64,000 bases of DNA, taken from positions 31,146,402 through 31,210,401 of the forward strand of contig NC_067199.1 in assembly GCF_000699445.3 (NCBI RefSeq), written 5' to 3'. Position numbers and translations under genes: made by a program. Under the pieces are notes generated by a model. The model had not been told where the DNA came from. It did no database searches and worked only from the letters and a program-made list of their open reading frames with translations. This document shows, one piece after another, positions 28,863-43,500 of this stretch; position 1 is the first letter of the stretch, and the number at the start of each line of letters is the position of its first letter. The DNA is from Schistosoma haematobium. Its lineage: Eukaryota > Platyhelminthes > Trematoda > Strigeidida > Schistosomatidae.

Positions 28863-31800
28863 ATTTCGTTTCAGCATTAAACTTGTAAAAACTATTCAAC
28901 TATTCGTAGCAAATGTTTTACACAGAAAATATTCAAGATTTTCTTAGTTCTCATCCTTTTTATACGTAATATGTTAATGATTTCTCCGTTTATTTAGTGG
29001 TCCTCATTAGAAGGGGTAAAAACTGGTTCATTACATATTCAATTAACGTGGTTTCGACTGTCAAATCATGAAGTGGATTTTGTACAGGTTAGAAAAATAT
29101 ATTCGTTTTTTACTTCGAACACTTCCATTTCTTTTCTTAAATAACATTTAAGTATTGAATAAAAAGTGGGGTTGTATCATTTAGCAAAGTAATCAAAAAT
29201 TGTGAAGAGAATACTTCAAGTAATAGTTTATGTAATAGTTATCTTTAGCCTTTATTCTATAGACTATTTCCTCTTATTACTTCTAGAATTGTTACATAAC
29301 GTAAGCTCTTGATGATTTTTGATTACTTTGCTAAACATTTCAGTCTTAATCAGCTAATGAAAAACAAAAAATTTTTTTTTCGTTTCCTCGTATTTGAATT
29401 TGAATAACTTTGAATACTGTTCATTCAAGTTAAAACTTGTCTAAAGTTTTTCATCGATTTTCTGTGACATTTCATCAGTGTTCTTTGTAGGGTATCTCAT
29501 AGTAATAAATATTCACACGGATGACTATAAATTAACATACATTCGAGTGTTTCTCGTGATTTCAGTCAGTATTACAATCCTAGATATGTAAAATTGTGGA
29601 CGTTCATTGTAAGCAATGCATTTTCGGTAAACTATTTCAGAGTTGTTGGAAAAAAAGAATTTGTACTTGTTAGTTTAATGTTACATCATCATGCTTAAAA
29701 ATTGGAACACATACTTTATTTTTGTATTGAAAGATGCATATTCCTTTGCCAGAATAAAGTTTATCCAAATTAAAAACTCAAATGTCATAGTGTTCTCCTT
29801 AATAACAGGCTTAAGTGATTAATCTCGCTATATTGCCAGTATAATTATTTTTTTCGGGGAAAAAAGTATCTGGTTAAAAATATAACTTATAATTTATCAG
29901 AATTATGAATTGCTAATATCTTATTTCATTCACTATCAATTACGTAATTATGTAAACTATGATTTAACAAACAAACTATTCAAGTTCAAACTCTCTTATA
30001 AAATTACAAGTTCGTCAGTGTTCTTTTCGTTCTTTGTTTTCAGGCGATGGTATGGTTCTATACACTAAGGCTATCATAAAACACTAAGCTATCTAAAATT
30101 ACATCCTTCATAGAATATTGGCCTGAATTTTAACGCAAAATATATGTATATTATATTCAAATGTTATATATAGTTCTGAGCTAACTAAAATAATCAACTT
30201 TAAAATTATTCTTTAATTTTTTACTCATATATACTGATAAGAAGTCTGTTCAATATGCTCAACGAGCTTTTCTTGTAGGTATTATTTTATTATTATTACT
30301 ATAGTTTGTAAATGTACCTTTAACTAGTGTTAATCTTCCGGAACTTACCTGCTGTTTACCTTATTCTGTATCGTAGACTTTCTTCTGCATTTTCTAGTCA
30401 GTTCGATTGATTTCCTCTTATTTTATTTGTGAAAGTGGTTTACGATTTCAACTAACCTCCTTTTGCTAATTCAGGTTTGTTATTACCCGGCTATAATTAA
30501 AAAACTTGCGATTTGGAAACATTCCTTCCAGATTACCGGTTCAGTACTAGTACCCGAGTATTTCACTGATAAAATAATTTTAAATTCAATTTTGTCGTAT
30601 ATCATTATTATTACTATTAGTATTAGATATTTAGAATCATATTATCTGTCTTTTCTTATTTTCTTGTTTCACCAGTTTATTCTTAAGTTATTTGGCATTT
30701 ACTGTTTAATATTTTACTGGTAGTTTGGAAAACCCCGTCTCTAATAACTAAACTGCTTTATTCAAGGAAATGTGGACTGTGTTTAGGACCAGTGTTTTAA
30801 TCTGCTTCATAACTATGTTAAAGAAGTATCTGTAGTAATCGTTGGATATATGTTTGCATTTGATATTACTATTAATACATGTTTGCACTTACTGTTCACA
30901 GAGCATCTTCAACGCGAAATTTTAGTTAAAACTCCAAGGTTAACTAGTTTTAGCTTTTATTGCTTCCTGATTACTATGTCAATTTTCAGCCAGTGCTACA
31001 ACCTGATATTTTGGGGAAAATGCTCCATTTCCTGTTGTTGAATAGTGAATACAGACAACTTGCCATCCACCATCCTAACAGATAAATCAGTATATATATA
31101 TATATAACAAAATCATAATTACAGATGATTCGATAAACAAGTTCAAATTTTTTGTAGTATCCGTTTCATTATAACGTTACTTTTTTAAATGCCACTGTAA
31201 ATTGCTCATAATCAAAGTGGTGGTTTTTTTGCCACGTAACTTCGTTAGTATTGTTCCCGCTTTCTAAAAATATCTATTTCCCAAAAATCTCAACACTTGT
31301 AATGAATACAGAAGACTTACCTATTATAGGCTGGACGAATAAAATACTATGGTCACCGTTTTCCAAGGGATTCCATCTCTTGACTTTAATCCACTGGCTT
31401 GTGGATCGAAGACTGGAGAAATGCTCCTCTTATAACCTTACCCGCTTGTATTTGAATCCCGGAGATCACTCCCCTGTCTTACCCAACATTGTTATGTATT
31501 ACAAACAAATAAAACATTTCGTAGTACTAGCCAAAGTTATCATCTCAAAAACAATTTCCTTTGGTGAAACATTAACAAGATGATTTTGCGTGATATTTTT
31601 AATCGAATGTAGACATTAATCTGCCGAGGTGTTTTTAAATATTTTATACAACATAATAGGTTAAATGTGTACTATTTTAGTTTCTCGATAAAAACTCAAT
31701 GATTAGATGTTATACGTATCCCATAATTTATCACAATATAGAAAATTACGACATGAATGCAAAATTTATCGGTAACTTTATCTAAAATTTGAAAATCATG

Positions 31801-34417
31801 TCTATCTTAAATGCCTTTTTTGTCAATCATCTAGTTACTCCTCCCTCGAATCTGGATTTCGTTTATGTTAGTGTTTACTTGATTGGGTAAACTTGTGGCT
31901 TTAAAGAGTTCTATGGTAAAACTAGCGATAACCTACTTATAACGATATAATTCTCTAATGATATAAACTCTTGTTTGTGATTTACTTTAATTATAGTACT
32001 CTGTAGTTGTGTACACCTAGTTGTTGCTCTTAATTTTGGTTATCAAACTGCTTCGTTCATATCTCACCTTTTAAGTGAACATTTAACAAATGAAGGTACT
32101 TGCATTAAATTGAATTATTTATATTTAAATGACAAATAATACTTGATTGTACATTCACTTGACTAATTTTTGTCAATAATCTCCAAAGTTCGAAACATAG
32201 TTTCGTTTTATCACAGTCCACTATTCTTTACAGTCATACAAACTATAAACTTTTCATCATTGTACAAATTTCCACATATTGACCATGCAACTTAGGAATT
32301 TTAAAAAGGTAAGTTTTATGATCGTAGATTAAGTGACAAATAGCCCACCCAATTCTGTATTTTTGTTAATACATACTGATATTGCGAATCAAATACTACT
32401 AGGTAGTTGTCTTTTTCCCAATGTGAGGCTCTTTTCCATTTATGCAGTCGAATTATTGTTGTACAATTTGCCGTGAGTTGGAAAAAAACGAAGGACGTTT
32501 ACTTTTTTAGGCTTGAGTAGCCTTGCACTCCATGTAAAATTAAGAGCTTGACTTACCTAATGGAAGGCTTATTTGTTTTTCATGTTGTCACCACTAGAAA
32601 TTATCACTGTGTGATAACTGGCATGGTTTCTAAAAATCGTTTTTCGAAGTATTCAACTAAACAGTGTTTAGTAACCAAATCAATTGCCACGCCACTGTTT
32701 GATATACCTGATAAATTTAAGTGCATAATAGTCATTCGCGTAGTTTGGGAATTGCATAATAAATCTAAGGGAATATCAGCAGTCTACGGAAATGATTTTT
32801 TAAGGGAGCCAGATTTTTTGGTCTTTTTACCCTCTCTACCCTACCAACTAGAAATCTAATCAAATCCTTGAAAGCAGTGATTTCAGATTGCCAGTATAAA
32901 TTTTTAGTGATCGTAATCTCTACCACCGCGAATGTCTATTTCAGATATTAGAGCCCGATAATATTTTTAGAAATTAGTATATAATGTGACCAGCAATGGA
33001 ATGGAGGACGCGCGTTTTGTCCTGTTTGAGACTATCCAAATGGATGTTGCTGCTTTCCAGAGTTGATGTTCACTCTAGGACTAGAATCCAAAACCCTTTT
33101 CTGCCAGCCCAATTGCATTATCCACTTAGCCACTCAGTCCAGATAGCCGCTCACTTAGATTGGCTTATCCCTTTTAAACAAACGGAACTCGCTACATCCT
33201 GCTTATTATATACAAACATGTGTCATAATGTCTATATAGAGGTAATCTGTGCAGGATTCACATATACCAACCATGATTGATCACATTTTAGTTAAAAATA
33301 TCAACATCTGTATAATTCGATCCATGTCAAATTAAACTTTTCAAAAGTCGTTTGTTAGTCTACAATTTCCGAAAAAAACGGTTCAAAGCTTATTAGAGTG
33401 AAGTTTTTTGACATTTCAATTTTACGCGAGATCATAATGATTTGTATATAAAATATTTATGTGAAATAGCGGATCATTCAAAACGACGAGCAACCTTGAA
33501 ATTGACACGAAGATTGTATAGACAACCTATTCAGAGAAAATAATACAAACCACTCAAATCGATGCTTTCCAAACAAAATAAAAACAAGCCAAAAATCTTC
33601 CAATTTAATCCTTCACTACCCTCTCCGTAGAACAAATATCAGACAATATAACAAGTGTTTACACATTGGAAGTATCCCCTAAATATATTCGTTTGCATTT
33701 AGTAACATTATGTTACACAAGAAATATATCTTAGTATAATATTATTGTTATTTACTGATTTTCTTCAATTTTCCTATTTCTTAATCATGATTACTTGTCA
33801 AATTTTACATACAACTATACTATACATGGTGAGTTCGTGTAAATTTCAGTATCACAGTTTTAATGTTAAAGTTGATTACGCATGCACTTTGTAATTTACC
33901 ACTAATTCATTATGTCTATGTGTATTTTGTATGATTGATTAATTTTTATTACATATCCCCATCTACAATCAATACTCTCCCCCCCCAAAAAAAAAAAACA
34001 ATTCAATAGATTTTTTTAAAGCATTCATTCCATTTTCAATAGAATAATGTTTAGTTTGTTCAATTCCTATTGGTTATTGTTTTATTTTTTGTTATTGAAA
34101 ATATAATTCATCTATTGAGATTCTATGTGATACTTGTGTTATTGTTGTTGGTGTTTTTTTCTCTCTAAACAGATAAGATATTGAATATTCTTAGTTTGAT
34201 AGATTTCCAAATCTCTATTTTCATTGTAGATTGTATTTCTACATATTTTGTTTCCTTTATTTCATTTATCAGTTGATTGAATTATCACTTTTAAATTTAG
34301 TCACATATTATATGATTCATATTATTAACATTTGTGGTAGCCTAAATAATGTTGACTTTTGTACTGTTTATAGGACGTACTTGCAAAACTTGATTTAGTC
34401 AACACCACAAACTTTTT

Positions 34418-34513
<96 letters not shown>

Positions 34514-37500
34514 TTATAACTAGATCTTAGCACCCTAATGCTTAAAAGTCTATCTAATCGAAGTTAGATTATTGTGAGCTTCACATAAAAATGAGATAAA
34601 TATCTGATTGCACTGTTTGTATGAGGGAATTGTGGAGATTATGGTATTTTCACAATTGAAATCACGAGTCAATCTATTCACCTGAATCTAGGTGATTATG
34701 TTTCTATACCAGGTATTGGTTTACTCATCTTGAATGTGAATACCGTACGAGAAATGACTTAGTGATTAAAGCATTTAAATTTCGGTTGTTAAATCAATAG
34801 TTCCAATCTTCCTCACCTATATTGTTTTATGGGTCAAGTAATTTCGCTAGACCTCACATAAAACTCCAGTCTTCAATTTGAGTACACGATCTTGTACCTG
34901 GTTACGGAATTGTATTAAAAGTGATAAAAATATTAAAACCTTTGTTAGTCGTTAAATCAACATGATTTCCTTGTATTAATTGTTAGTTTTGATTACTGTT
35001 TGTTTATTTTAGTCTTCAGATTTCTAATTTGTGAACTGATTTATATGAAATTTGTTGTTGAAATAATTACAAATCCACTGTAAATGTATATCATCTTCAT
35101 TCGTGTTTCATGTTTGAATGTTTACTCTATGATTGTGCGGCAATCGATCATTCTATACAGCTGTTCATGTTTTGTGTACAAAAATGCATTACAAACTAAA
35201 CGTTCTCAAGCTAGTTGGATATTTTCTTCGTGATATTGCGAATTCATTGACTTTGATTTTTTTTATCTCAAATCTCATCACAAGAAAGTTGTTATGTTTA
35301 CTTGTTATTCCTACTGTCTGTTTTATTTCTTAGTCACTTTATTCGCACAATCGAATCGTTTGTCAGTCAATTACTATTCAGTTCATCTTGTTAATTGTGA
35401 TTTGACATAATTTCATTGCTGATACTCCCTCTCTATTTATTATTTTATAATTTATTTGTGATAATATTCGCTTTTTATTCATCTTCTGTTTCCCTTCTTT
35501 TCTCTTTATACTAAATCATGCCGTTCCAAACTACATGATGATTACTAGTCAATGGAACAGGCTTTACAGTATCGTAAAGCATCCGGACGAAGTATGAGTT
35601 CAGGATTTTTATACGTTGTTATTGAACAAGCGAATAATTTGCCAGTAAGTTATTTTGTAAACTTTATCAAACATGTGCAGTATTTTTTTATATATATTGA
35701 ATGGAAATAATAAAATATAAATTTGAAGGAAACTTTGAATTGTTAAATCTTTTTCCTAGATGGCTATGTCTGAAACTGGAGTTAGTCTCTGTATTCTCAC
35801 CTAGTAACTAATTTCTTCCCTACAATAACAATAATTTCGTTATAATCTCCTCCAAACGTCTCAGTAAGAGAAAAGTTAAAAAGGCTCTTTCTATTCTCAC
35901 AAGTCGAATGTGTTACAGCAACTATTTGTATAGTCGCAGCGATGACCTTTTTGAATAGCAAACTAGGAGAGAAATCAGCTTATTAGAGAAGAGCACACTT
36001 CAACGTGGTAATCTGCATTGAAAGTTATCGAGGACTTACTCTTTACAACTATAATTTGTTAGCAACAGGAAAAAAATTAAATTATTTGGGGCCTTCGTAG
36101 CAGAAGTCACGAGATAAGTGGCATAATATATGATAGGAATAAGTCACACCTGACAGCTCACTTTCACAATATTCATCCATTTATCCATAATTCATACATC
36201 AAAAAGGAATACTATCGTCTCTTCAAATTTAAATTTAAATACGGTTATTGGATAGATTGCCTGTACCTTCTTTCAATGTCTTTATTGACTAGGTTTCGCG
36301 TGTTCTAAGATATCATGTTCTTGATGATATACATTTTACACTCTTAATGAGTTCCCAGCTTCCCTAATTAAACATTTTCATTAATATTCTTCCCAGAGGA
36401 TTCAGTTTTCAACATTTAAAAGTTTTAAGATAACATTTCATTTATCATAACTCGGTTATTGTTAAAGGTTAGGTATGTACACTTTTGTAATTGATGTTTT
36501 TATGTTAAAGTGATAGAATGAAATATATACTGATTTCTTCGCTATTACTTATCATAACGTTTATGCATGAATGATTTTCTTTGTCTAAAACATTGTCCTA
36601 ATAGATATCACTTTGGATTTTGACGTGTAACGCCTGATGGTTATGAGTCCTTATGACAAGTATAATCAATACTCTAGTCGCATTTTCGAAAATCGATACT
36701 AAAGTGTAAACTTCACTTGATGCTAGATTTTATGACGAATATAACTACAAGATTATAAATGCTAACTTCATGGATTTTAACAGGTCGTATTAATCACAGA
36801 AAGGTGTATTTGGTACTGTTCTTTATCTTACTTGCCTCTAAAGTTAATCTAGACTACTTACGTAAATCTGAACAGGCTAATCGTAAAAATGATTTTACCA
36901 TAGATTATGTGAATAATAATATTTAAGTAGTTTCATTTTGTTCTCCTTGCTGAAGTTTGTTAGGAATAGTCTGTCAATCTATGCATCATCAATGTGATTT
37001 TCAAAGTCAAACCGGCCTCCTTTACTCGGGTTGGGGACTGGGAGTAACTCTAGAAGGGCTCCAGGCAGAGTTAACACTTTAACATGGACACAGTAAATAG
37101 CACTTGGCTTTCAAGCTACTTCAGCTAATTGACGATACCATTATGCAACTAATGTATATCTGCAGTAACTTCCAATCACCTTTTTTGTTTAACAAGTTAC
37201 TGAAATCCAATGTTTTTGTACATCATCTTGAACATTTTTTCTTTTGTATCTAAAAACATTACCTTTGAATCATTTACGTATGATTTTAGACAGTTGCCCT
37301 TTATTCAACTTCCTTTCTCTTCTGTTTCTTCCATTATCAGCACGTAAAACAACTACAAGAACCTTCACCATTTTGTAATATCCATCTAGGACGTGATTAT
37401 CAAACAAACGAAGTTAAAGAAAAAACACAAAATCCTGTTTGGAATTCCGTACATCATTTTCTTGTTAGTGATCCAAACGTTGATATACTTCAACTTATTG

Positions 37501-40500
37501 TAAGTTTAACTCATGTTTTTCTTTTTCTTTGGGAGGGTGTTTTTAGTAGTCATAATTACTGAAGCAGAGATGTGGATCAAGTTGACTTACTTAAAACTAA
37601 GTTTATTAGAATACTGACCCATAGTTTCTGTATTTGTAGAGGTAGGAGTTTATCTTTAGTTACCTAGAATATTTTATCATTTGGTATACCTCTCGTCTAA
37701 AGTAATGAGATTTTGTAACAATGTGTCGCACATATGAACATGAGTATAAAACTATTGCAGGCTGCTGTTAGGTCGTTTTTAAAAATTTTAACAGTAGTAT
37801 AGATAATTCTTTACCATGAAGTGCAACAACAATTTCTGTAATGCGCTATAACCTATCAATTAAGGTTTTAATGTATAATTTAATCTATTTGATGTCCGAG
37901 AATACAAATCGACCTCCGACATTCAGTTCGTCTTTGGCTCCTTAATGACAAATAGAGGATTCCCTGATAAGCAAATACAGTGATTACGTAAGAGGGGTGA
38001 CCTGCATTGATTGAAGTAATTTGGGAAACATTTCGAAACGTTAACAATAATGGATTACCGTAGTCAATGAAACCACTGACTTTCAGTTAATAACTTATAG
38101 TCATCCTCATACTGACTCACTCGTACTTCTTGCTTCAAATATTGAACATCCACTATTCTAGTCCGATTTTTCTCAGTTACTGTCTCAAGTTTTTCCAGCT
38201 TCTAATATATTTATCTATGCATGACAACTTACTAACATGGCAATTCGGTGACTGAATTGATCCACTGTTACGTCAGGTTGTGCAGTAGAACAGTTATAAG
38301 TCTGTTCGTATGTTCACTGTGTGTATTCGTACAAATTGATAACCGAGACACCATTGCGTAATCCTGATTTCTTCATATCATTTTTACATGTTTCATTAAA
38401 ATGTTAAATTGTACTCCATGTCTCCCTTGTGACATGATTTAGATACGTGATAGTCGGACGGAGACAAAACTAGGATCTTGTAACATCTCACTACAAACCT
38501 TATTAACACAGAAGAATATGTCTGTCACGCAACCATTCACCTTACAAGATACAGGTCGAGAAACATCAACCATTTACATGCATTTACAACTGTTGGTGAG
38601 TTCTATCAATACTTTACGTAAAATTTTAGAATAAATAGTTGAAATTTTTAATTAATATTGATTTGATACACTATACTTTTAACGTGAATATCTTTGACAT
38701 GAGAAAATAATCCCATATTGACTTAATCGTCAGGGTTTACTAAGACGTAAATTACTGACTTTCTGAAATTCTATTGCAATGAATGAAAAGCCAGGTGGGG
38801 ACTACCAGTTTATTGTATAACGCAAAGTTACAGAGTGTCTTCGTAAAATATGAAAAACAATACATTAAATACTTCACTTGCAAATCTTCCATCAATTGTC
38901 TCGAACTTCATCGTTCCTTTATTGCTATTATAATTACTCTCTGTTTACATTTCCGTTCTCTTCAATTCGATCTTCTCAACCTTTTACAGTCAGCCATTCC
39001 ACTTCTGATTGGTGTTACATACTACTTATAATGACAGACATAATAAGCATACACCACACTGCTACATTTGGTTGTTAACAGTATTTCAAATTCTCTTTTT
39101 ATCACATTACATGAGTAACACCATTTAAATAACGTTCATGTCTAATTACTCTATTAAGATTAATAAATTCATAATTTATGAGGCCAATATTTTGGTTCTA
39201 TTATAAATCTACTCGTCGTCTACATGCACTACCGAAGTCTGTTATCTGAGACAGTTGTATGTTGTCTAAATACTACACTATTTCTAAGGTTCTTTCTCAA
39301 ATATCTTCAATTGAATTATATAAAATCCTTTTACACCGAATTCTATTAATTTCAAACCAATAGAAGACAGACAGAAAAAAACAACTAACATACTATGTAC
39401 TGGAATATAGTATGTAATCAATAAAAAGTGAAACCATTCATGATAGTAATTATCTAATTCAAGTACAGAACATTAGCGAAAATGAAATAATAACATTAAA
39501 TAACAAAATGTACATGATTTAGATTTTTTTTTAAATAAAGGTCATTTGTTTATAGACCACTTATGGTTCCTGATAATTATTTACAATTGTTTCATGGACC
39601 CTAACTATAAGATCTATATCTTCTCATAAAATCAATAACTTCACAGGTTGACTTCATGTGTCGGCCTAGCATTTAGATATGGGATTCTTATTCCACTTTA
39701 TTATGGTTTGTTGTCTTAGATAATTCAGTCAGTCATAACATAGAACCTGGTACTCATATACATCAGTTTCCATACCCCATAAGAATAGAGAAATGAACTT
39801 TTAGACGTAGTAACATCACGAGTGGTGATTGTAAAGATTAGTCATCGAAGATACGATTCAAGAAAATATTAATTACTGGACCTACATACATTAGTTATTC
39901 TTGACTGAATAAGAATGAGTTGATACTTATTCAGTTTGAAAACACAATATCCAAAATTTCTAAATAGAAATTGATTTAACTTACAAGTCTGTTTTTTCCT
40001 TTGACTGTCAAAATTTAATCATAGATCGTTGTCCTACTGTCATTTCTGCATCACGGTCCGCTCATTAACCGTGACCAGTGGTTAGAGACTTTGGATGACT
40101 CAGAGTCAGTCAAAGTGATGCAGGCATATTTCATTTTAACATTTCTCTAGATCTTCCGTTCCCATATCCCTTCATACATAGCTATTCTTTCTGCCTTTTC
40201 AAATAAGATTCCCAGTGTTTAGTCTTTTCATCATCACTACTACTGCATTATTTCGACTTCTTTATTATTCATCTTGTTAATTTGATTTCATCATGTTAAT
40301 GTAGTATCCCAACTTTTGTTAACCCGTATTTGTACCAGGCTCTTCGTCATATATGACTAACTCCTTTGTTCAATAGATAACTCTCAACCATTTGGTAATT
40401 GTTTTTAGCTCCTTTGCACTAACCAATCCATCGCGTTATGGACGTTTACACAAAGTTGTGATTTAATTCCTAGCACACTTTTATGATAGTTTAGCTGATA

Positions 40501-43500
40501 GTTTTCAACTTTGTGAATAATCTCTGTAGAACAACTAAATATGCATTAAATGATTGATTACCGAAGGAGAAATAAATGTTTCTTATTATAACAGGCTTTA
40601 CTTCCTGGACAACGCCAAAATCCAAGCGGGCATGATAATACCAATATAAAACGGAGTTTATCCCTGAATAAGAATTGTACTGATAATACTATCCCAACTG
40701 AAAAACCTGCAGAATCCCCCACAGGAAATCCAGAAATGGTTGTGAGAAATCGTTTTCCTGATGATAATGTAAGTACTATGATACTTATGACTTATGTTAT
40801 TTCTTAACAGTAATAAATTTCATTATCATTTGATTCAATTGGTTGTATTTCAACTTCAGTAATTTGATTATAATTTTTGTTTGGTTTTGATCTTCTTATG
40901 GTCGGTTCCAAAAGAAATTGAGTTGACACATCTAGACTTATGGTGCAACGGTTTTTCCTAGTATTTGATTTGCTACATTCATGTGATTTTAGCCTCCAAT
41001 GAAAACTTTCTTAATGTGGTTTTATGTTGTAACCGAAGGATATTACTTAATTTATGTTAACATAGTTAAGTTACAATCGATCAACAGTTAACCTTTGGTT
41101 TCGGCTGGAATAATTTTGACAGCTGTTAAATGAACATCATTATCGGTTCACTAAAACAGTATCTTCTTCAAAGTTGCAAGATACTATTTTGTCTGTCTTA
41201 ACCTCCTTCCGTATTTAGTTCGCTAGCTGTTATAAATTTATTTATTCCCCTTCTTGAAAAGAATTTACTAGCTGTCAGTAAAAGGAACAGTTATTCACGC
41301 TATGAAATAATTTCGTTATTTATGTAGACGTAGACTGTCAGAAGACCTAGAGATTTTCACCACTACAGTCATTCGATGATGGATTTAGCCTGAGCACTCT
41401 CCAAATTACTTTCGTGAGATACTATGGCCTGAAAGTACAAGCACTCCTTGTATCATAGCACCATTTGGTCAGTATTATAAGGGACCCTGATCACAATAAA
41501 TTGAATTTGTACTAAATCAGCACTTCGAGAAAGACTGAATACACATTTCAAGTATCTTACGTATACATTAGATAAAACTGGGATTAATTTTGTTTCAATA
41601 TACTGAGTTCATTGACTATAATTCAAGTAATCTTTGTCATTTTATGGACTATCAGTACTTGTTAAGCTTAATCCACTGTTTACTAACAACGTATACTTCT
41701 ATAGAGCTCTCCAAATTTTGCGGTCATAATTTTTTTTTATTTATGGAACGTTAAACACACTAGAAATCAATGTGTTGAAGGTATTTTTAGAAAACGTGTT
41801 CACGATAACTTTTGAGTAGCAACATTGACGATTTCATCCATTTATTGTTTGTGATATTCTCTGAACAGAACTATACTTTCAAGAACTGTATATATATTAA
41901 TATGAATATGCGTTATGCTGTCGTTAAACTTCATACTAACCACCTCTAGAAGTAAAACTACTGTCAACTGATACTTCGGTTACCTTTTCTTTGAAATTAT
42001 TTTTTGTTCTAGGATATTATTTCTTCCACAGAATCTTTATCAACAACAAACTTCGATAATCAGTCTGTTCAGCCAATTAGACAAGTGATGACTAGTAATA
42101 GTATACAACAAATAAGCAATTCGTCACTGGGTCGTATTCGTTTAACTATCCAGTTTCATTGTCTATCGAACTATTTAGAAGTAACAGTACATGAATGTCA
42201 GTAAGTAGTTCACTCGTATTTATGCCACTCTTATTGTGATACTTTAATTTTTATGCAGACATAAAACTACATACAAATATGTATGCTTAAATGAAGATTT
42301 ATACTGACACTTTATATTGACATCTCGTTATTTTATTAATTAAAGCGCGATTTACATCATTTTCACTTCGGTAACTATAGGTAATTAGTAGGAAAATTAG
42401 TCATCTCCGACGGGAACATAGGTACACATTACTGAGGGGTAGGGGTCCCATACTGGAACGAAACAGCCATCTAGTGCCTCTTGATTTTCGATATTTGTCT
42501 AGAATATAAGATTTGGCACTATATTTCAATAGGTGGCAAGCTTCAGAGAATGTTGCGTGTAAAAAATATTCACTTGGGGAGAAAAATGAAATCAGAAGGG
42601 GTTTTGTGGAGATTTTTTAGAAATTTCAATCGTTGAAATCATGAGTCAATTGAAGCTAGACCACCATGGAAAACCTGGAATCACTGGACGGCCGTTTCGT
42701 CCTAGTATGGAACTCCTCAGCAGTGCTCATCCACGATCCCGCCCCCCGCGTGATTCGAACTCAGAACCTGTCAGTATCGCGCGCGAGTGCTTAACCGTTA
42801 GACCACTGAGCTGGCCGGCATCCAACGGTGTTACTAGGACGAGACGGCCGTCCAGTGCTTTCAGGTTTTCCATGGTGGTCTAGCTTCAATTGACTCATGA
42901 TTTCAACTATAGGAAAATGAAATACCAGGACAGTTAGGAGAATAAATCAACACTTCTGTTTGAGAACATTTTTCAACCATACACATCACAACCCTAAGAA
43001 ATGAATAATTCTAACTTGAACTACTGAATTTCACCAAGTAGTGTGTTGCATCACGTTAAAAACAAACGAGATCGGAAGCAATACATATGTATTAACCCAG
43101 TGTTCAACTTCATTCATTTATCACATGATGTAAAATAACTGCATCTGACTTAGTATAGCTCATTTGTCTTAGATTTTTAATTCATCCATCCTCGATTTGT
43201 TGAGTTTATTAATGATATTTTTATTTCCTATCTCATCCCTATGTATGTAGACATTTAAGCGGTGTTGATAAAGACGGTCTATCTGATCCATATGTAAAAC
43301 TTTATCTTATGGATTTACACGACAATGTGGTCAGTGATTCAAAAAAGACTAAAACTGTTAAAGATAATTTGGATCCAAAGTACGAAGAAAAGTAAGTTAG
43401 TACATGTGTATGTGTATATTATATAAGATATTTGTTATTAATTCTTAGTTTGTCATCCGGTATTATAAGTGAACATTCAGATTAAAGTAAATTAAACGGT

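Larger units (their letters stand above)
35645..40594 (+). other. E-Syt introns 14-16 (1696, 943 and 1999 bp)
   Basis: AT-rich apart from a GC-richer stretch at 37010-37085 (ACTCGGGTTGGGGACTGGGA), probably a repeat fragment. Intron 16 contains the two RTE scraps listed separately. Confidence 0.5.

Noticed and set aside
30463..32859. Open frames in E-Syt intron 13 as extra exons
   Set aside because: Hydrophobic AT-driven translations without C2 or linker similarity; adding them breaks phase or domain order.
34375..34440. Extra E-Syt exon after tttatag ([13 protein letters not shown])
   Set aside because: It runs straight into a CT/AT microsatellite with no donor site.
42745..42820. A functional tRNA gene
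   Set aside because: A and B boxes are present, but no complete acceptor stem or anticodon arm pairs, and the unit lies inside a SINE with inverted repeats.
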